Shown one piece after another: positions 59,461-64,000 of a stretch of 64,000 bases of DNA. This stretch comes from Thalassobacillus sp. CUG 92003 (lineage in GTDB: Bacteria > Bacillota > Bacilli > Bacillales > Halobacillaceae), in NCBI RefSeq assembly GCF_013618635.1, contig NZ_JABLSJ010000003.1, positions 186,001 through 250,000 of the forward strand, given 5' to 3'. The notes under the pieces are model-generated. The model had not been told where the DNA came from, searched no databases, and saw nothing but the letters and a program-made list of their open reading frames with translations. Both the position numbers and the translations under genes were made by a program. How positions within the stretch are numbered: the stretch's first letter is position 1; every line of letters begins with the position of its first letter.

Positions 59461-60396
59461 ATGGAGCTTATTTCAGCTGAAGAGATTAAGAAAAGGTATT
59501 CCATGCACGCCACCATGAACGGAATTGAACACTTTTTTACGTCTCAGGAAGGAGACTACATATCACCCGACCGCATGCATATCGAAGACGGGGACAATAC
59601 AGCGTTGCTTATGCCTGCATTCTATAGAGATTATTATGCGACGAAACTCGTGGGGGTTGCCCCGAATAACTCCAGCATAGGCAAAGCAACCATTCATGGC
59701 CTTATGGTGCTATATGACCGCAACACCATGGTCCCCTTGTTCATGTGTGATGCCATGGCCATCACGTCCTTACGAACAGGAGCCCTGGGTGGTCTCGGAA
59801 TGAAGTACCTTGCTAGAAAAAATGCAGACACGCTCGGCATCATCGGGACAGGGACACAAGGATGGAGCCATTTGCAATCGGCACTTGTTGCCCGGGATAT
59901 CAAAACCGTCCATATCTTTAATCGAACAGAGGATAAAGCGTATCAATTCAAAACACAAGCCGAACAGGCTTTTCCAGACGTGACCTTCCACGTCTCTACC
60001 ATCGAAGTATTGGCCTCTCAGTCCGATATCATTGTGACGACTACAACCTCTTCGTCACCTGTATTGCCGCAGCTTGATACTTCTCAATGGAAAGGGAAAC
60101 TGATCGTAGGCGTCGGATCCTTCCGCCCAGCCATGCAGGAAATTTCCGATCACGTATTAAAGGAAGCCGATGAGGTCTACGTAGATGCTTCCAGTGCCTT
60201 GCGGGAGTCAGGGGACATGATCAGAGCGGCTGAGCTGCGGTCAGATTTGGATGGCGTATGGGACCTTGAGAAAATCGTCACGTCCAATCACCAACCTTCT
60301 GATACGGAAAACAAAACAATTATCTATAAATCTGTTGGTGCGGCTATCTTTGACTTGGTCGTAGTCCAATCCATTTATGAGTCGTGCTATAGGTAA
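59461..60396 (+). CDS. Ornithine cyclodeaminase / mu-crystallin family protein
   Basis: 311 residues: substrate-side MPAFYRDYYATKLVGV (Lys), SLRTGALGGLGMKYLARK, NAD motif LGIIGTGTQGWSHLQSAL, and VGVGSFRPAMQEI. The family includes ornithine cyclodeaminase, alanine dehydrogenase and ketimine reductases, all acting on amino or imino acids. The ATG behind AAAGGAGG is chosen. First gene of a four-gene operon with a sodium symporter, so it probably degrades an imported amino-acid-like substrate. Confidence 0.85.
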   Translation: MELISAEEIKKRYSMHATMNGIEHFFTSQEGDYISPDRMHIEDGDNTALLMPAFYRDYYATKLVGVAPNNSSIGKATIHGLMVLYDRNTMVPLFMCDAMAITSLRTGALGGLGMKYLARKNADTLGIIGTGTQGWSHLQSALVARDIKTVHIFNRTEDKAYQFKTQAEQAFPDVTFHVSTIEVLASQSDIIVTTTTSSSPVLPQLDTSQWKGKLIVGVGSFRPAMQEISDHVLKEADEVYVDASSALRESGDMIRAAELRSDLDGVWDLEKIVTSNHQPSDTENKTIIYKSVGAAIFDLVVVQSIYESCYR

Positions 60397-60416
60397 GAAA
60401 GGAGCGGAATGATCGC

Positions 60417-60641
60417 ATGAAGCAACTGACACGGAAGAAGTGGAAAGACCCAGGTATAGTAATGGTTATTCTGTTGTCCATCATCGCTTTGTTCGTCTGG
60501 GTTTGGTGGCCCACTGACACGTATATCGGCGGTATTTCCTTAGCCGGCTGGGCCATGTTCGTCTGCTTTTTCATTTGGCTGGCGCTGACTGTCGCTTATG
60601 TCATATGGATGGAGAAACTGGAGAAAAAAGACACAGATTAA
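60417..60641 (+). CDS. Small two-helix membrane protein, candidate symporter subunit
   Basis: 74 residues with two hydrophobic helices (GIVMVILLSIIALFVWVWW and AGWAMFVCFFIWLALTVAYVIWM) and charged ends, the layout of YhdT/DUF997- and DUF3311-type partners of SSS symporters. It lies 14 nt before the symporter gene. Confidence 0.75.
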   Translation: MKQLTRKKWKDPGIVMVILLSIIALFVWVWWPTDTYIGGISLAGWAMFVCFFIWLALTVAYVIWMEKLEKKDTD

Positions 60642-60655
60642 GGGAGTGAAAAACC

Positions 60656-62092
60656 ATGCAAATAATGGAAGCCTCGATTCTTGGCCTTTATTTAATTATT
60701 ATGACGCTAATCGGCATCTGGTTTGCTAAACGTGCCCATTCCTCGGAAGGCGACTACTGGACAGCCGGCGGCAAAATCAACAGCTTCGTCGGGTCGTTCG
60801 CCTTTTTCGCGGCGGTCGCGAGCTCAAGCTCCTTAATGGGAGCAGTCGGCTCTGGCGTTGCGCTTGGTATTCCATTTTTATTAGCTTACGGGTTCGGAGC
60901 GGTCGCGATCCCCTCGTTCGCTATGTTTTTGATTTCCGGACAAATCAGACGATCAGGTGTGAAAACACTGCCGGAGTTTTTCAAACATCGTTACGGAAAG
61001 TCTGTGCAAATCGTTGCCGCTATTTTAGTCGTTTTATGTATGACCTTTTATATGATCCCCCAGCTGACAGCATCCGGTCTCATTGGTTCCTACGTTCTCG
61101 GGATTGATTACGTGACCGCCGTCATCATTCTAGGTATCGGCTTCACCTTGTATGCAGCTCTTGGCGGCATGTGGGCCATTACATATACCGACTTGATCCA
61201 GGGAGCGGTCATGGTGATTGGTATGTTCATATTGTCGGTGATTATCTTGATGGATCATGGCGGCGTGAACACTCTGATTCAGGATGCACTGGCAGTCGAC
61301 CCTCAATTCGGTTCCGTGACCCAGCCGTGGATGTCTTATTTCGGTTTGTTCATTGCTTTTCTCTGGTTCGGCGTCGTGTCCCCTTCTGCTGTCATGAGGA
61401 ACTTTGCTGCGCGTGATGCCAAAACAGCCCGCAGGTCCGCGCTGGGAGCTTGCTTCCTTTATGTCACCGTGTTTATTTTCGGTTTCTTCATTGCTTCTGC
61501 CGGTGCGAGCCTGGGCATTGCTGAAACGCTGGAGAACCAGGATATGATTTTCATATCGGTCATCGAACACTACATGCCGCCTGTATTAGCCGGCATTATG
61601 TTAGCCGGCTTATTAGCAGCCATCATGTCATCAGCAGATGCCATGCTTTTAGCCGTGGCTGCAGGGATTTCCCATGATATTTACAAAGAATACATCAACA
61701 AACAAGCATCAGAAAAAGCCGTCACACGGCTCGGGCTCATCGTTATGATCCTGGCGAGTATCGTCGGCATCCTATTCGCGATCAATCCGCCCCAGCTTAT
61801 TGCCGTCATGGTCGGCTGGGTAAGCGGTGCAATGTTATCAGCATTCGGATTCCCACTCGTATTAGGTTTGTGGTGGAAGCGAACGAATACAGCAGGTGCT
61901 CTGGCTGGAATGGTCGGCGGAACCGTAACGTTTATTATCATGGCTCTGCTGCCCTTCGCGCTCGTGTCCGAACACCTGGTTTCAGCCCCCGTGTCTGCGC
62001 TATTGACTATCGTGGTGAGCTTGCTGACAGCACCACCATCTGCAGAAGTCCAAATGGAAGTCGACCGTTATCACACTAACGTAGAGGCATAA
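60656..62092 (+). CDS. Sodium:solute symporter (SSS family)
   Basis: 478 residues with about 13 helices: YLIIMTLIGIWFAKRAHSSEGDYWTAGGKINSFVGSFAFFAAVASSSSLMGAVGSG is the family start, with the Na+ site region (ADAMLLAVAAGISHDIY) in helix 8. Wording is near pantothenate/proline-type permeases. The substrate is unknown, but the cyclodeaminase neighbour suggests an amino acid or derivative. Confidence 0.9.
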   Translation: MQIMEASILGLYLIIMTLIGIWFAKRAHSSEGDYWTAGGKINSFVGSFAFFAAVASSSSLMGAVGSGVALGIPFLLAYGFGAVAIPSFAMFLISGQIRRSGVKTLPEFFKHRYGKSVQIVAAILVVLCMTFYMIPQLTASGLIGSYVLGIDYVTAVIILGIGFTLYAALGGMWAITYTDLIQGAVMVIGMFILSVIILMDHGGVNTLIQDALAVDPQFGSVTQPWMSYFGLFIAFLWFGVVSPSAVMRNFAARDAKTARRSALGACFLYVTVFIFGFFIASAGASLGIAETLENQDMIFISVIEHYMPPVLAGIMLAGLLAAIMSSADAMLLAVAAGISHDIYKEYINKQASEKAVTRLGLIVMILASIVGILFAINPPQLIAVMVGWVSGAMLSAFGFPLVLGLWWKRTNTAGALAGMVGGTVTFIIMALLPFALVSEHLVSAPVSALLTIVVSLLTAPPSAEVQMEVDRYHTNVEA

Positions 62093-62104
62093 GAAGGTGA
62101 CAAA

Positions 62105-62671
62105 ATGAATGTACGTGTTTTAGGAGAAGAACATGTAGCCGAAAAAGATCTGCCAGGGCACATGTATAAAAGTTTAAAACCATCGTTAAAATGGAAGCCT
62201 CAGGTGAATCAAGAGCTCCTGGGGCAAGGTATGATAAAACGACAGAAAGTCTATCACCCTATGTGGATCGTCAAATTACTGGTCATAGCAGAGAGAAAAC
62301 CTTTTCCACCCCGAACTCGACCGAATATGGTCTTTGTCGATGCCATCTCCGGTTATCGCGGATTGTTCCCTAGTGTGCCGCCGATACTCTCGCAAGACGT
62401 CTCTCAGGCAAACGTGAAACAAGCCGCCATTACCAAACAGGAGCTGTTGAACAAATATGTCATCGATGTTCAGGAGAAACAAATCAATCGCAGCTATGTA
62501 TTAAAAAAACCGCGATATGAGGTGAAGTCAGCAGAACTCGTTTACTTACCCTTATGGGAAGCACACGTGGAAACGGACGCGTTGACCCAAACGTTTGTCA
62601 TCAATGCCAATACAGGAGAATCGGAGAATTTGTTAAAATCGTTATGGTCATCCAGGGAATGGCAACTCTAA
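62105..62671 (+). CDS. Unknown protein in the symporter operon
   Basis: 188 residues, soluble, no family recognised. It has a motif PNMVFVDAISGYRGLFPSVPP and a C-terminal region YLPLWEAHVETDALTQTFVINANTGESENLL with beta-strand character (PepSY-like INANTGE ending). It starts 12 nt after the symporter stop behind AAGGTGAC, so it is the fourth gene of the operon. Confidence 0.65.
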   Translation: MNVRVLGEEHVAEKDLPGHMYKSLKPSLKWKPQVNQELLGQGMIKRQKVYHPMWIVKLLVIAERKPFPPRTRPNMVFVDAISGYRGLFPSVPPILSQDVSQANVKQAAITKQELLNKYVIDVQEKQINRSYVLKKPRYEVKSAELVYLPLWEAHVETDALTQTFVINANTGESENLLKSLWSSREWQL

Positions 62672-62778
62672 TGCATGAAAAATACGCCCCGGGGCTTAGA
62701 TGATAATATATCCAGAGCCGTTATTTATTTCTCACACCAGGACTATAATGGACATAGCTAAGTAAAGGGGCGATGTTC

Positions 62779-63513
62779 ATGAAAAAGTGGAGTTTGTTTG
62801 CCGTCGCAATAGGGAGCGCCATCATTCTATTAATTGCCGGTTATCAAATGGTCCAAGTGGCAGAAGGAAAAAGCAAAAAAGAAACGGTTGAACGAGATGA
62901 GGCGGAATCCTTATCGGTCGAACTTGATATGGGAGTGGGGAGTCTAAATGTGGAGCCAGGTTCAAACGAATGGCTAGTCGGGCAATTCGATTACAGGCAT
63001 TCCAGGCAAAAACCTGTGGTCTCATACAAACAGACAGGCTCCGAAGGCCATATCGATATTAGTGAGCAGCGACGTTGGTTCGATTTTAACGTTCTCGGGT
63101 TCTTCCGCAAAGGAAAAAGTGAATGGAATGTAAAGCTGAATGATGAAACCCCGACTGCACTTAATGTTGATACTGGCGTGTCCGATTCCCACCTGAATTT
63201 ACGCGGATTATACCTGACCGACTTGGACGTCGATACTGGTGTAGGCGATGTCACGTTAGATTTATCTGGAGAACGACAGGAAAGCTTTGACGTCAAAATC
63301 GATTCTGGAGTCGGCGATACGAAGATAGCGCTCCCTGAGGAAATCGGCGTCAAATTAAAAGTCGATAAAGGGGTAGGAGCGTTGCATATCGAAGATTTCA
63401 TCACCCAAGGCGGCAACACGTATGTCAACGAAGCCTACGAAAATGGAGCGGCGATCACCATTGAGATGGATGTAGACATGGGAGTTGGCGACATTACAGT
63501 GGTAGCAAACTAA
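62779..63513 (+). CDS. Membrane-anchored toast-rack/DUF2154-like beta protein
   Basis: 244 residues: N-terminal signal or anchor (LFAVAIGSAIILLIAGYQM), then repeated beta-strand units containing the motif D(T/S/M)GVGD or KGVGA (ELDMGVGSLNV, DVDTGVGDVTL, KIDSGVGDTKI, KVDKGVGALHI, DVDMGVGDITV), which resemble toast-rack/adhesin-like beta-solenoids of the LiaF/DUF4097 group. These occur in cell-envelope stress systems. The second ATG fits the AAGGGG spacing. Confidence 0.75.
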   Translation: MKKWSLFAVAIGSAIILLIAGYQMVQVAEGKSKKETVERDEAESLSVELDMGVGSLNVEPGSNEWLVGQFDYRHSRQKPVVSYKQTGSEGHIDISEQRRWFDFNVLGFFRKGKSEWNVKLNDETPTALNVDTGVSDSHLNLRGLYLTDLDVDTGVGDVTLDLSGERQESFDVKIDSGVGDTKIALPEEIGVKLKVDKGVGALHIEDFITQGGNTYVNEAYENGAAITIEMDVDMGVGDITVVAN

Positions 63514-63519
63514 GCCATT

Positions 63520-63556
63520 AACCGGGAGCTGCCCAATTTGATAGCTCCCGGTTAAA
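63520..63556. terminator. Bidirectional terminator
   Basis: Perfect 11-bp stem AACCGGGAGCT / AGCTCCCGGTT, 12-nt loop, between convergent genes. Confidence 0.75.
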
Positions 63557-63565
63557 TTCAAGGAG

Positions 63566-63754
63566 CTAGTCTTCACCTTTTTTCAGCAATCTTTTTAAGC
63601 TGGGCGCAATAAGTACTCCTATCAGGCCTGCCACACTCATGATAACGATTTGTCCCCAGTCCACGGGTTCATTTCGCCATAAACTTATGGCAAATACCGC
63701 AACAACCACGCCAAACACCCAAGCTATCCAAAATTTCACGACGCTTTTCGCCAT
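63566..63754 (-). CDS. Small two-helix membrane protein
   Basis: 62 residues: two hydrophobic helices (FWIAWVFGVVVAVFAISLW and VIMSVAGLIGVLIAPSL) and a basic tail LKRLLKKGED. Family unknown. GGGGG ribosome site 9 nt upstream. Confidence 0.65.
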   Translation of the reverse strand: MAKSVVKFWIAWVFGVVVAVFAISLWRNEPVDWGQIVIMSVAGLIGVLIAPSLKRLLKKGED

Positions 63755-63852
63755 CTGTATACCCCCTATATTTAAGACTTTTCAATCACCTAAAAACGCT
63801 TGGAATCTAAAGACCCAAGCGTCCACTTACTACCAAGCACATCATTGTTTCA

Positions 63853-64000
63853 CTATCTAGGCACCCAAATGTCCTCATACCCGTTCTGTATCGAATAATC
63901 ATAAAGGTGAATCATTTTTTCTTTCTTATACGTTGCCAATTCGCTTTCTTGTTGCACAAGTTCAGGCTGATTAATCATCCTTTCATTTCGATCCACGACC
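63853..64000 (-). CDS. C-terminal fragment of a gene cut by the right edge
   Basis: The last 48 codons of a leftward gene, reading VVDRNERMINQ to NGYEDIWVPR and a TAG. The helical charged stretch VQQESELATYKKEKMIHLYDYS looks coding. Family unknown; the start lies outside the window. Confidence 0.55.
   Translation of the reverse strand, partial: VVDRNERMINQPELVQQESELATYKKEKMIHLYDYSIQNGYEDIWVPR

Overview
The window comes from a spore-forming, low-to-middle GC Gram-positive bacterium of the family Bacillaceae, probably halotolerant. The evidence is strong AGGAGG ribosome sites, many TTG/GTG starts and several sporulation genes (YjcZ type, SpoVIF, Spo0E-like, CotS/CotSA type, BclB-like collagen protein). 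Sigma-K- and sigma-B-like promoters and a BCCT osmolyte transporter fit the same picture. I cannot name the genus from sequence alone. No rRNA, tRNA, CRISPR array, phage or transposase was seen; this is a chromosomal housekeeping/accessory mix.

Layout. 0-9 kb: large catalase KatE with a sigma-B promoter, a DUF421 membrane protein, a YjcZ-type peptide, and a four-gene Mn/Zn ABC transporter operon followed by a 29-residue membrane peptide too short for ORF callers. 9-12.3 kb: an unexplained two-gene operon, an ATP-grasp ligase plus a 653-residue protein with a papain-like Cys/His/Asn pattern. 13.3-21.7 kb: two divergent operons that together read as an L-lysine to crotonyl-CoA pathway. The steps are lysine 6-dehydrogenase, aldehyde dehydrogenase, ThDP decarboxylase, aminotransferase, CaiB-type CoA-transferase and glutaryl-CoA dehydrogenase. 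The operons are separated by a long double-stem repeat. 22-24.5 kb: a VmlR-like ABC-F protein behind a leader peptide and a terminator/antiterminator switch. 25-34 kb: SulP transporter plus UspA, EamA and MFS transporters, a VOC protein, a C45 peptidase, YceI under a MhqR-like operator, and small membrane proteins.

34-43 kb: Gfo/Idh/MocA oxidoreductase, an endonuclease I lacking a signal peptide, a rare tandem AbrB + zinc-ribbon + CHAD fusion, GrpB, and a spore-coat saccharide cluster (GT4, CotS kinase-like, sugar epimerase with a sigma-K promoter). 43-50 kb: a BCCT transporter translationally coupled to a 27-codon leader ORF, FAD and disulfide oxidoreductases, a CDP-alcohol phosphatidyltransferase, SpoVIF, and a Spo0E-like small protein. 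50-64 kb: SLH amidase, BclB-like exosporium protein with a TPR glycosyltransferase, an SLH double-NlpC/P60 hydrolase whose second catalytic domain looks dead, and a decayed small gene. After these come pRiA4b ORF-3-like, UPF0158 and YuiD proteins, an acetoin reductase, a DUF4352 protein, a WYL regulator and an ornithine-cyclodeaminase/SSS-symporter operon. The window ends with a toast-rack-like beta protein and a gene cut by the right edge.

Cross-cutting signals: four intergenic arrays with about 21-nt periodicity (three share a TTTATCRTCG core), a REP/REPIN-like element in single and paired form, and three genes whose only well-spaced start behind a good Shine-Dalgarno is ATT.
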